A stretch of 64,000 nt of DNA from Selaginella tamariscina. Taxonomy: Eukaryota; Streptophyta; Lycopodiopsida; Selaginellales; Selaginellaceae. Numbering within the stretch: the stretch's first letter is position 1; each line of letters starts with the position of its first letter. Under the pieces are notes generated by a model. The model was not told the DNA's origin, searched no databases, and saw only the letters and a program-made list of their open reading frames with translations. The position numbers were made by a program, and so were the translations under genes. This document shows, piece by piece, positions 35,924 to 48,261 of the stretch. The stretch spans positions 124,001 through 188,000 of the forward strand of contig PUQB01000354.1 of assembly GCA_003024785.1 (NCBI GenBank). The letters run 5' to 3'.

Positions 35924-37131
35924 TCATCCGAGTTTTGCTAGTTTCGTTTTTATAGAATTTTTTTAGTCACAAAGACAACATGTATGCGTGATGTATATAC
36001 ATTTTTACATATCCCTGCCCTTGACACTCCACACACACACACACACACACACAATGTATATGCATATATATGGTGGGACTGTGGAAAGAACAAACCCTCA
36101 CTATCATCCTCGTCATCACTACTATCACCGTAGTAGTGCGTGGAGCACCAGAGACTGTCATTGTGCGTTGGCTGAAACTTACCTATGAATGTATATGGAT
36201 ACCTATGCCTATCCTTATGATTTGTGTACGTGTGCGTGTGCGTGTGCGTGTGTGTGTATACGATTAATACATATACGTACATATCCAGTGTGTGTCTGTG
36301 TATTATATACTTTAATAGATCAACAGTCAGCTCGACTGCCTCGGTTCAGTATATACAATTGTTGTAAGTTTACTGAAATAATTAATATAATATTAAAGTA
36401 AATTTATATAGATAATTAGTTTATTATATTATGTTAGTCTGTATATGTATACACACACACACACACACACATTTGTATATTATATTTAAAATTAAGTCCT
36501 TATAAAAACTCTGAAAAAAAATAATTTTACACTTTTACATCCATGTGTGTGGATATTTACACATTTCATATTTCATATTACTACAGTACATAGGGTGTCT
36601 TCCATTACACGGTTTAATTAAATTAGCATTAACTAATACTTAATAAATAATTAATACTTTTTCTCCATACTACAATTGGTTAATCATGAGTTAAATGATA
36701 AACTTAACTGAAGTTTGATTAAATGTCTTCACATATAAACATAAAAAGATCAATCAAGTTTGACTTAATTACCTTATCTGTACATAGTTATGGTTAAAAT
36801 AAAGATAACTCAATATTATTTAATAAAATGAATTGATAACCCTAAGTTTTAGATCAATATAAATTGATAACATTTAACTTATTTACATAGTTAATTATTA
36901 ATTTAATTAAATGATAAGCGAAGAAAATTCGATTAAAAATAATTGATTTCATTAAGTTAAAAATTAATATAGATAATATCTTCAGTTATCTCTTAACTGA
37001 AGGGCTTAACTGGGCACCCATATTAATATAGTTCACATGAATAGAAAATTTAAAAAATGTCATTTTGTTTACTTTTATTTAAGTTTGCGTTATAATGTGA
37101 AAACCAAAGTGCTAAACTGGTTTAACAATTG
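35924..37131. other. Intergenic DNA between the dNTPase and PAP2 genes
   Basis: A 1.2-kb stretch with (AC)n tracts at 36031-36053 and 36450-36471 and A+T-rich sequence from 36480. Both flanking genes end here (tail to tail), so it holds their 3' untranslated regions. No other gene is seen. Confidence 0.6.
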
Positions 37132-37935
37132 TTAAACTCTGTTTAAAAGGATCATATTCCTGAGCATGTCATGGTACACCGAGGAAGATAACCATCTTTC
37201 CACGGCGAAAGCTTCAAGAGATCCCAAACAAGATCCAACCACAACATCAAAGAAATAATGTCTCCCAAGTAGAACCCTGGACAGGGCAGTCGTCATAGCC
37301 CAGCACAAGACAAAAACCTCAAACCCCAAGAACAAGAAGCCTTCCCACAATGCCGCATGCATCCACAAGAAGCTCGCCATGAAGAGTGCACGAGAAGAAT
37401 GGCCGCTTGGGAATGACCAGTGGTCCACTGAAACGATCAAATACATACCTTTGTTGTATATGGGGCGCGGTCTCTGTATTAGAAGCTTCATGGTTGCCAC
37501 CACCACCAGATCCACGAGTAGACCCAGGAACAGGTTGAGCACGAACAGTTGCAGTCTGCTTGATTCCTAGCAATACAATCCTTTGTTGTGTGCATACATA
37601 TACACACACACAACCACGTGTGTCTGTGTGTGAATGTATATATGCATATGTATATACACAACCATGTGTGTCTGTGTCTGTGTATGTATATGTATATGTA
37701 TACACACAACCATACATTCAAACCATGGCATGCACACACACACACACACACACGTGTGTGTGTGTGTGTGTGTACATACTTATAAAAGATCGCATGGCAG
37801 TTTGCTCGATGCTTATCAAGGGAATCCTTTAATGACAGCATGTATCTCATATCTTTGGTGTGTCTATAATCAATATTTTCGTACATAGATGTTTTTGCCG
37901 AGTAGTAGCTAGTAAATAGTGAGACGTCTCTCTCT

Positions 37936-37969
<34 letters not shown>

Positions 37970-38243
37970 CGTTGTCTATATCTTTATATCCATCTCTTTA
38001 TATATCTCTTATTTATCATACATTTGAATGCAAATACTGCCTTAAAACAACTAGCTAGTATTAATTGTGTGAATAATGCACCTGGACGGAGGGAGCAAAC
38101 CAGAGAGCGGCTGTCGCAGGAATCCAGAAGACGCCATCACCAGAATACTCCAAGAAACGTAGAAAGATGCGCGGATCAACAGTCCTTTCTTGTGCATCCC
38201 ACAATGACCAGGCACAATCGAGTTCATGAATCCTCTCCCACAT
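37132..38243 (-). CDS. PAP2-type lipid / polyisoprenoid phosphatase (PLPP6-like)
   Basis: Two exons on the minus strand: 38082-38243 (54 codons, MWERIHELDCAWSLW) and 37132-37566 (144 codons plus TAA), joined in phase 0 across a 515-bp intron full of (CA)n. The 198-residue product has all three phosphatase motifs: KLLIQRPRP, PSGHSSRA and SRVLLGRHYFFDVVVG. These give the phospho-enzyme histidine and its partners. Hydrophobic segments flank the motifs, so it is a membrane enzyme. Best match by memory is the PLPP6 (PPAPDC2) group, which removes phosphate from isoprenoid diphosphates or lipid phosphates in the ER; the substrate here is inferred. No frame break is seen. Its start is 161 bp from the MED16 start on the other strand. 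Confidence 0.9.
37732..37773. repeat. Perfect (CA)n/(TG)n palindrome in the PAP2 intron
   Basis: About 21 bp of alternating CA followed at once by about 21 bp of alternating GT, forming a complete inverted repeat able to make a hairpin or Z-DNA. Confidence 0.9.
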
Positions 38244-38404
38244 TTGCCCTAACCCTAGCTCTGTCTTTAGGGTTTATGTGCAAGATCAATCGATTTTTCA
38301 ACGATTTTCCAGCAATCTGAGGTCAGAATATTTTTCTTGAGAATGATTTTCGACAAGAATACAAGAATGTACCTCTGTTTTTAGAGTTCTTGAGATTAGG
38401 GTTC
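38244..38404. promoter_or_regulatory. Shared divergent promoter of PAP2 and MED16 genes
   Basis: Only 161 bp separate the two ATGs. It contains telo-box-like AACCCTA/TAGGGTT words near 38255, 38269 and 38397. Such motifs sit near start sites of plant housekeeping genes. No TATA box is evident on either strand. Confidence 0.6.
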
Positions 38405-38636
38405 ATGGCGGTGAAGAATGAGGAAGGAGCGATAGACTGTGCGATGGAGAAGATGAATGAGGACGACGAGGATGATGCGGTCAATCCAGCAGCGCCAGCA
38501 GGCGACATTAACAGCGACACCATGATTCTTCAGCTCTCGCTCCATCCATGGCCATTCAGCAAGCGCAGCAGGATCAAATTCCCCGAGTTCTGTAAGATAT
38601 ACAGGTTTTCATGTGCGCGCACTACGGTGTCATGCA

Positions 38637-38686
<50 letters not shown>

Positions 38687-38786
38687 CACACACCACACAC
38701 ACACACACACATGCCCGTATTTCTGCACTCCAAACACACACACACACACCACAGGTGTGTGTGTGTGTGTTTGGAGTTCCATTTAC

Positions 38787-38842
<56 letters not shown>

Positions 38843-39131
38843 TGTATGTGTGTGATAATATACGATTTTACTAAAGATGCTGTATGCTTTGTGCAGCAGT
38901 GCAGCTGCCTGGTGCAGCAAAACCAACATAATAGCCTGTGCAACAGAGATTTGTGCAAGAGATCCTGGGTATCGTTTACAAATTTATTTTGAATGAACTT
39001 AGATTAATTTCCTATATATATATAGCACTCACCAGAAGCCCACTTTCTGGATTCCTGTTCACCTTGTGGACCCGGAGCGTCCCACTGAACATGCCATCTT
39101 CAACGTTACTGCAGGTACTGTACTTGCTGTT

Positions 39132-39162
<31 letters not shown>

Positions 39163-40443
39163 TTTCTTTCTATTATGTAGACACTCCTGGAGATTCAGTT
39201 GTTTCTATTGAATGGTCTCCACCTAGCTGCGAGCGTGCACTTCTTGTTGCGAATTCTCGTGGCAGAGTCACAGTGTGGACTCAACCCTCCAAGGTATTCT
39301 TCGGTTGTAGATTACTACGCTATCATTAACGATGGTTGTAATGTTAATATCCATAGGGTCCATTAAATGTCGCTCGAGCATTCAACTGTTGGACATGCGA
39401 ACATGCATGGAGACAAGACGAAGCAGTTGTTACAGGTGGCTCAGTCCACAGTCTCCGGTATAATAGTATGCATTTTATATACATATATTCATATATCGTC
39501 TGTATTATATGTACATGATGTGACTGCCTGTGTTAGGTACGTGTATTAGGCTTCGTAAAACTGATACTTTCTTTTAGTTTAAATGGACAGAGTCAAGCTC
39601 CAATACCACCAAGAGCTTCGAGGAAAAGTTCCTAACTCAAAATTGCTCAATATCAGGTATTTGTTTTCTGCGTATGCATACTTACACATATACTTGAACA
39701 ATTATCTGCTAAACATGTCAAACTATACTTAAATATTCTTATAATGCTGTCAATACATAGTTGTAATGTGTGTTGCGCCTGCTACCTCTTACTTAGTATA
39801 TGTTTACGTTATATTAACGTAATGTGTACTTCGTAGTATAGAGCGTCTGTGCATTTATTTATAATTTTATTTATTTATTTTGCAGCAAAGTGGCCAAATT
39901 TCTTATGCTCGTGCACAGTGCTGCAATGCGGGGCTGTTCAGCTTAGATGGAGACAATGGCCCGTGAAGGATTCCAATATGAAATGGTTTTCTTCTAGCAA
40001 AGCTTACTTAGGTGCCGGTCCCAGTGGAATATACGCAGCTGACGTCATCATTAACAATGCGGGCTCACTACTAGTTGCAGGTGTGTGTATGCATATACAT
40101 ATACTTAAATTCATGCATATATACGTGTGTATTCAGTTTGTGGATGGTTCTGTATTCACCTACACGTAGGTTTATATATGTGTGTGCATGCGTACAAATA
40201 TGCATATGCCAGGCAATTGGAAAGGAAGCATACATAAATCAATATACAGACTGAAGTTAGAAATATGTCTTAGTACTTGGAACAACACACACATATAAAA
40301 AAAAAAAATCGGGGTTTATATTTACATTGAGTGAATCGTCTATGTGCGTTTAGATAGCGTAATACAACGATACATCCATATGTATGCGGTTGGCATGTCA
40401 TTTTGTTCAACGTTCAAAGCAAATTGCGTCTTTGTTTATGTCT

Positions 40444-40482
<39 letters not shown>

Positions 40483-41793
40483 ATGGGTGTTACATATCAT
40501 TAATAGAAACTTACAACATACAGATGTGTCTGTGCGTGCACGCAGAGTATACATCATACACATTTTACCATTTTACTTCTTAGTACTTGCAACATGATTA
40601 TAGAAGAAAACATGTCTTGTATACATGTATTATATACTATATATTCATATACGTTCAAAGCAAATTGCTTTTTTGTCTATGTCTTATATATGTATGGGTG
40701 TTCATATCATTAAGAGCAACTTATAACATACATCTGTGTCGTGTGTGCATGCAGAGTATATGTCATACCATTTTACTTCTTATTACTTGCAACGTGATTA
40801 TAGAAGAAAACATGTCTTGTATATGTGTATTATAGATATACGTTCAAAGCAAATTGCTTCTTTGTCTATGTCTTATATATGTATGGGTGTTACATATCAT
40901 TAACAGCAATTTATAACATACATCTGCGTCTGGTGTGCATGCAGAGTATACATCATACACATATTTTACCATTTTACTTCTTAGTACTTTCAACATGATT
41001 ATAGAAGAAAACATGTCTTGTATATATGTGTATTATATACTAGGTATACATATACATACACGCTAGCTGACGATCTGTGTAGGTGTACCAATAGGAAATC
41101 CCTCTACAGTCGTCGTGTGGGAGATCACCTCGAGTGGCCTTAACGGTCAACAACTGGTCAAACTTTTGCCGTTTAGTCAACCATCGTGGACTGGGATATC
41201 CCCATTGGCTGCCTGCTTGCTGAGCTGGCAGGACTTTCTTGAAACGCAGGAGAAAGAAGGCCCAATCCTTCAGTCCTCACCGGTCTCCAATCTATCAGGT
41301 ATACATTGTACACACCCTTTTTAATATATATGTATGTATGTACATTTGTGTGTGCCTTAGCTTGTGGTTTGCTTTTCTGCAGCTTATGTCAATCCTGAAG
41401 CTTCGAGCAATTCTAATATAGCTGCCTGGGGATCTGGTGTTGCTGCTGTGGCTTTTGACCCTGAAAAAGCTGGTTCTGCACTTGTAAGTAGTTGTCATCG
41501 AAGGTACACACATTAGACACGATAGAACATAGTTTACAATATAAATATCTATATACCTATATATATATATATATACAGATACGTATATGCACATACATAT
41601 AGATACACTGTCTCTTGTACTTTGCTTGGTTTATGTAAGATGATGCTCACCTATATGTAACGTGATATTACTATTTACTTACCAGGACAATATATGTCAC
41701 CAAACCATCCTGATGGAGGACCCTCAATGATTGGATGGAACTTTCAGAGATGGGTATGTCCTCTCTCGTTGAAATATGCATTTGACTAGTATG

Positions 41794-41841
<48 letters not shown>

Positions 41842-43163
41842 TACAAGCACAAAATGCTCCTTTCAGGCATATTATGATTTTATACGTTTTACTTTACTGT
41901 TTTACTTAAGTATACTTATGCAGGTACTTAATATGTATATTGTTGTACTATATAACCCTATACTTATATACACTTTATATCTTATTATAACGATTATATA
42001 TTACAGGAAAACTCACGTGAGCAAGTGGCCATACATTCAGTGTTCGAATCTGGCACTGCAAGCTATGGTGCCTTGCCACACCCGGTCGCTACCACGTGGA
42101 AGGCTGTTGTCAATAAGAGCTTCCCTCGGACAAAGCTGGCTATGACATATGAAGAAACCGAGCCTCTTCCTGTAGTCAAATGCATTGCTAAGGTACGTGC
42201 ACACACACAGAGATATGCATATAAGGAATCATGTGTCTACTACATACATACACAGTCAAATGCATACAACTATCGCCGCACACACACACGTTAGTTCTTG
42301 AAATACACATGTATGGCAATATATGTATGACAAGGAAAGGTACAGTCACATGGATATAATCTGAATCTTTCTATAATTTATATCCATTCCCACAACGTGC
42401 GTATATATATATGAAATTGTAATGTGTACATAATGTGATTTAAGGATCACTGTAATAATGATGTTAATAGAAATGCATTGCGAAGGTTTTTCTGTTCTCA
42501 CGGTGGAGAGGTCGCTGTTGCATTACTTGGGGGCGAAGTTCACATCTTCTCTGGACCTGGACTCGTCCCCGGTATGAAACACACACAAGTACTAATAATG
42601 CCAACTACAAGTACTCATATACACACACACACATACAAACGTACGTACGTACATAGATACTGTATATATTAATATATCATTTATCTTTTTTCCTCTTTAA
42701 TTTTATTTTTGGGGTGCAGTCGAAAACTTTTGCGTTCAACTTGAAGTATTGGTAGCTGCTTCTGCGGTATCCCCGTCAGGATGCTGCCTGGCATGTGCAT
42801 GGCATGATAGCGAGACAGACACAACTGTCCTTAGAATATGCCGTGTCAAATCCCTCTCTTCGTCTGGAGCTCTTACATTGGAGCGTCAAATAGCTGATAG
42901 GTATATCTTATATGGAGTATGTATGTATATATGTACATATGTATATATATGTTGTGTGTAGTCATACACGTGTACATCCATTTTATGTATATTGATGTAT
43001 GACATATGAATGTTGTGTTTGTATATGCAGATTCTGGTGGAGTTTAGTTACCGAACTAGATTGGTGGGATTCTGTTGCATATTGCGCAAAGTGCTGCTGA
43101 TGAGAATCTTGGTACTAAAAGTCCACTATAATGGATTATTAGAATGCCGCCTTAACACACACA

Positions 43164-43203
<40 letters not shown>

Positions 43204-45343
43204 GAGGAGGGAGAGAGCTATAAGCTAATATTATCAGTTACATTATACCATTTATGATTTACAATGCTATCATTACTGTTAATACGTTTTATTTTAGTCT
43301 AATTGTTCTTCAATTTATTTATTTCCAGTTTCTCTAGGAGCAGTTGCAGCAGTCTTGGATTCGGATTTTCATTCTTTACCAACTGCTCATCGTCAACACT
43401 ATGGGCCGGTAACCTTGCATTTTTTCATTAATAATCGAGAAGATTTCATATATAATATTTTTAGAACACAACTACACTTTTTCATGCTGTTATAATATAT
43501 ACAATGACATTATTAGAACTTATATATATATGAAGAGATATATGGATCTGTCATGTATAATTTTTTGCTGGATATTATATACAATATTTCTCAATATATT
43601 AATACGTTACACTTTAAACTGTATTGAAACTTTCTGCTTGTAGGCATTGGACCGTATAAAATGCAGGATGCTGGAGGGTGCGGATGCGGCAGACATGAGA
43701 GCCTTAGTTTTGGACATGCAGGCGAGGCTCTTGTTAGAAGTTCTTGGCAAGGGAATTGAAGCAGCTCTCATCAACCCGTCAACCCTGATTCTTGACCCAT
43801 GGCAGGCTCCCTCCGAGACTTTGACAGGCCTTGGCGGTGATGCCATGCTTGTGGACCCTGCCCTTGTCCATCAAATCCAGGTAAAGCTCTCTGCGTGTGT
43901 GTCATTTACAAGAATCTACATATACTTATATCATGTATCTGTATATGTGCTTTACACATAGTCACGAGCCATACACACACACACACACACACACAGAGGC
44001 TACGTAGCTACAGATATATGTCCAAACGTACATATGTTCATATATTTATAGGTTTAAATACAGATGTGTGTCTTGTATCTCTATATTAATTATTATTATG
44101 TGTGTATGTATGTGACATTTGTATCTGTATGTATATATTTATTTTTATGTTATGATGTATGAGACATCTATTTACTGTTATTCTTGTTCTTTAGTCTTAT
44201 GTGGATGTGATTTTGGATTTGGCATCTCATTTTCTAACTCGGCTCCGGAGATATGCGAGCTTTTGTCGTACATTAGCACAAGTTAAAGATAACACCTCCA
44301 ATGCAGCCAACCGTACATCTGCTACGGCAGTTCCACCAACAGGAGCACAGGCAGCCACAGTAGCTGCACCAGGTATTTATATGTGTGTGTGATTGCTATA
44401 TGTTGCATGCCTGTCTATATTCATTTATGCTGCATTTCAATAGTTTATAGTGTACAGGCTGCTTATGTCTCCTTAGTTTATGTACATTTATTACTCTCGC
44501 TAGATGAACTATACATTCATCGGATAGATGCTAATAGAGTAATTACGCTGTTTTTAGTATGTAATAAATATTTGTGCTTGTATAATATAGAGCTGATACG
44601 CGTTTTCATGTATCTGTAAGCAATAATGAGAAGAACATAGAGTGCTCAAATTGAAATAATCAATTGAGGTATATATGGATATTTTGCATTATTATTATTA
44701 TTATTATTATTATGTGCTCAAATCATGCCCCATATTCAAGCTACTATAAGTAATTTTATACAAAACTGCGGATGTGAATTTTATGTACATTTCTCACATC
44801 AGATAATTGAATATACTTATACATGTAATGTTATCATAGATTACATGCATATACGAGATGTAATATGATTATTTGATACGTTTAGGATCACAACTAGGAA
44901 CACCAGCAAGCAATGGTGGGACTGCACAAGTGCAAGCATGGATACAAGGAGCGGTTGCGAAAATAAGCAACACAGACGGTACCAGTGGTAGCGGATCCTC
45001 AACCACGGTAACACCCACGGTTACCGGCGTCACTGGGTCGTCACCGTTGACCGTTAGCACTTCCACGTTCCCTGGAATACCTGCAGTCAGGCTTATTGGA
45101 GACTGTTATTTCCTACACAAGCTGTGTCAGCTGCTCCTCTTCTGCCTCGTGTTCCGTAAACGCCAGCTTCCACGTTACATTGGCAAAGTTGACGGTGTGA
45201 AGGCTGCTGACGACTCTACAGGTGTGTGTGTGTGTGTGTGTGTGTGTCTTGCTTTAGCGTGCGTATGTCTCGATGAAAAAGTGAACAACCAGTTATTTAT
45301 CATTTCAATATTGTATATGTTCTTGTGTCTATACATAGGTGTG

Positions 45344-45381
<38 letters not shown>

Positions 45382-45764
45382 GGAATATATATACATAGAC
45401 ACATATCTACACTGATATTCATGTAGTTTTTACAAGACACACATATATGGTTATTGTGCAAGAGTTTCCGAAGTATAATATGGTATTTGGAAATATACTT
45501 ATATATCCCATACACATTTGCGTACGTGTCTACAAGTCTATTCATCTCGGTTTAAAATGCAGTTCATATAAATTATTATAAATAGTTAAGCACCAAAACC
45601 ATCATAATCCTAATCCACATGGCACAATTGAGGAGTTAGAACAAGATATAGTACTTCATGCCTATATATGGTTTGTATAATTTACTCATGTGCAGCAACT
45701 TTACTCATGATTTATTCGTGTGCTATCATCTGTCCACGCGTGTATATATACCATACATAATCCA

Positions 45765-45800
<36 letters not shown>

Positions 45801-47197
45801 AGACAGAGAGACAGAGTTTACTCTGTTGTTATAATTATTCCATTTGCAGCTAATGGTCCAGTTGCAAAAATTGCTAAAACTGAAGATGGCGGTCATGGAC
45901 GTCCTCCACGTGTAGGAAGCGGAAACGCTGGACAAGGATATACTGCTGATGAGGTTATAATAGTCACAATCCAATATTGCATCCATATTAATGTCACTTG
46001 GATATGCAGTTAGTTCTCGTTAAGTGTATCTACAACAAGCACGCGTACAGCACGGGCACACACACACACACATGTATATAAACAATACAACTAACTATTA
46101 CATCATTGTACTGTTTTTTCAGGTGAAATACTTGTTTCTCGTGTTACTAGATCTATGCAAGAGGACATCACAGCTCCCCCATCCGTTCCCAAAATTCCCA
46201 AGTGGGGTTCCAAATCCCAGTTTTAGATTGCATTACATCGACGGCCAGTTTTCTGTCGTTCCCGAGATCGTGGAGGCATCCCTTGGTCCACACATGCAGG
46301 TACATTGTGTGTGCGTGCGTGCGTGCGTATGGCATACACGGACACACACATTTATATTTCGATTATTCTGTTTCGATTAGAGATATGTGTACATGTAATA
46401 TCTATACCATGCAATGGTATACGCACACACAGGTTACAAGGAACATTCACGTGAGTGTTGTATTGTGTTTAGTTTGTTGTTCCAGATCGTGATAATTCCA
46501 TATATTTCTATTGTTGTGTGTAACGAATATTTACTAATTGCGGTTGTTGTGTTCGCTAATATGAGGGAGAGGGAGTCTTCTTCTTTGCTTTTGCGTTGTG
46601 TCCATAATATATTGCAAAGTTTTATGTGTACCTGTAATATAAGTTTGAAAACTTCCTGTTATTATGATATTAAATTATAATTGATTGTTTTTAATCAGAA
46701 TTTGCCACGTCCGCGCGGTGCTGACGCGGCTGGCTTACTAATGCGTGAGCTGGAGCTACACCCGCCTGCTGAAGAATGGAACAAACGTATAATGTCAGGT
46801 GGACCATGGCCAGGAAGTTTAGAGGATAAACATGACAAGTTTAACGATAATCGCGATTACTGTCCCAATTATGGTCCTAATTTCGAACTGTGGCCAACGA
46901 AGAGGAGATATGCAGAGAGAGACGCCGCATGTGGGGTGGAGACTACAGTCGGTTTAGCGAGCTTTTTGGGGTTTATGGGGTCCCGTCGGGATGTTATTAC
47001 TTCCTCGTGGAAAACTGTTCTCCACGCTGTCTGGCACAAGGTGCGTACAACATATATGTAGAGTACATATGCCTGGCGTTTTATATATAGCTTAAATTTG
47101 AATGTATGCATATAATATATTATCAGATACTATATGTGTATTTACAATGAAGTTATACAATTGTTCTCTTATAAACTATAATATATATAGAGTATGA

Positions 47198-47235
<38 letters not shown>

Positions 47236-47394
47236 TTTCTTGGTTTATAGTGCATGAGATGTGGACGGCAAACGGCTGCCTTAGTGCCTTCATCGAATAA
47301 TCCTGGCCCTCCAAATTCACGGGATGCATGGTGGACCGGTAGATGGGCATATTCGTGTCCAATGTGCGGTGGACACTGGGTACGGGTAGTTTAG
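38405..47394 (+). CDS. MED16: Mediator complex subunit 16 (MED16/SFR6)
   Basis: Twenty-two exons: 38405-38604, 38897-38968, 39026-39114, 39181-39293, 39357-39457, 39578-39656, 39886-40080, 41083-41298, 41383-41503, 41686-41753, 42007-42192, 42486-42571, 42720-42900, 43031-43111, 43329-43408, 43644-43880, 44195-44372, 44886-45221, 45850-45954, 46123-46299, 46699-47040, 47251-47394; about 1,128 codons (Arabidopsis about 1,270). Signature stretches include KYPTFWIP-like PTFWIPVHLVDPERPTE, LGAGPSGIYAADVI, GKGIEAALINPS, PRPRGADAAGLLMREL, GSRRDVITSSWKT and a C-terminal zinc-like CMRCG...CPMCGG ending WVRVV. The first part forms WD-like repeats. MED16 is a tail subunit linking activators to RNA polymerase II, needed for cold, iron and defence responses. 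Frame changes occur near 39435, 41487, 42490 and 43086, each within conserved sequence, so they look like sequencing indels. Confidence 0.94.
38645..38840. repeat. Compound microsatellites and a 23-bp hairpin in MED16 intron 1
   Basis: (TC)n, (TA)n, (AC)n and (GA)n tracts follow one another. At 38728-38750 and 38754-38776 there is a perfect 23-bp inverted repeat (CTCCAAACACAC type) with a 3-base loop. Confidence 0.9.
40411..41047 (+). repeat. About 200-bp tandem repeat, three copies, in MED16 intron 7
   Basis: Three units start with CGTTCAAAGCAAATTGC at 40411, 40652 and 40841 and are about 241, 189 and 207 bp; length differences come mainly from a (TA)n(GT)n tract in the first. Each contains GCATGCAGAGTATA-like and TATAGAAGAAAACATGTC words. 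A decayed partial copy may lie at 40255-40300. Confidence 0.88.
42178..42487 (+). repeat. 17-bp direct repeats bounding MED16 intron 11
   Basis: AAATGCATTGCTAAGGT (42178-42194) spans the donor and AAATGCATTGCGAAGGT (42471-42487) spans the acceptor, 16 of 17 bases matching. Splicing at AAG|GT in both removes one copy and leaves the coding sequence intact. Confidence 0.85.
43166..43211. repeat. (AC)n(GA)n microsatellite in MED16 intron 14
   Basis: (GA)n tract of over 30 bp following a short (AC)n. Confidence 0.9.
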
Positions 47395-48261
47395 TAAAAT
47401 GTTAACAAAACACACATGCAATTTTGTAAATCATTCTTAATGTTAATAGTTATTGACATATTTTGATATTGATGTTTCTGAACTTAGACTTTATAGAGAT
47501 TTTAATATACAGAAGAGACGCATATATCATATGTAGTATAAATGTATAAATTTACTGTAACATTCCTCAATAATATCAACTTGTGTATATACAACTTTTA
47601 ACTTTGTTAGTTTAATTTTTTTTTTAAAGCTGTAGTAACAATAATAATAATTAAATATTTATATTTCGCATAAGTAATATATATATTTATATATTTATAA
47701 TAAAAACCTTACTATATTACTCTATAAGATAAAACCTTAATATAACTAGATTTATCATATTCGAAAATATTAGTGAAATATGCCTAAGTGGATATAACCT
47801 GGAAAATAAAATAAAGTATAAATAAAACTTACGACACGTTTAAATAGTTTGATTTAATTTCGAACATTCTATATGACGTAAGCCCTAATCCGCGTTAGGG
47901 TTCATCAGAACAGGGTCCAGTGTAAGAACATCGACCGTACGGCATTGCTGCTCAAATGAACAAATCGATGTCCAAATCCAGTTTTTGATGCCAAGATTAT
48001 GATTTCTAAGCAATTTGAGTCCAAATCATGGATTTTTGAGCGAATTTCCAAGATCGTGTGTTTTGTTTATCGATTGCAGGAGATCACGGATTTCCTTCAA
48101 GAACAGGTTGCCGGCAATTCAGGTTCTGGAACAGGGTTTTCCATCGGTTTCCCAGCGATTTGAGATTAAGAATAGGTTGTTTCATCGATTTCCCAGCGCT
48201 TTGGGTCAACAACAGGGATTTTTTAACTTTAGAATATAGTCCAGCTATAGAACTCGGGTTC
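47395..48261. other. Intergenic DNA and probable 5' leader of the bZIP gene
   Basis: 47395-47870 is A+T rich and featureless. From 47880 it turns G+C richer with paired telo-box-like words (GCCCTAATCC, TTAGGGTTCATC), then a leader with upstream ATGs at 48015 and 48058. The reading frame from 48058 is in phase with the bZIP start, so a longer N-terminus is possible. A possible leader intron ends at ATCGATTGCAG (about 48079). Confidence 0.5.

Noticed and set aside
35950-38000. Many open frames rich in T/H or V/C (e.g. in (AC)n and (GT)n tracts)
   Set aside because: They are translations of microsatellites in introns and spacers.
40411-41047. CRISPR-like array
   Set aside because: Units are about 200 bp, contiguous without unique spacers, and lie in a plant intron.
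38405-47394. Calling MED16 a pseudogene because of four frame changes
   Set aside because: All other exons, splice sites and the C-terminus are intact, and unrelated neighbours show the same kind of indel, so sequence error is more likely.
48058-48261. In-frame N-terminal extension of the bZIP protein
   Set aside because: The extension is Phe/Arg-rich and unlike the acidic start of the family; the region looks like a leader with telo-box words. It cannot be fully excluded.
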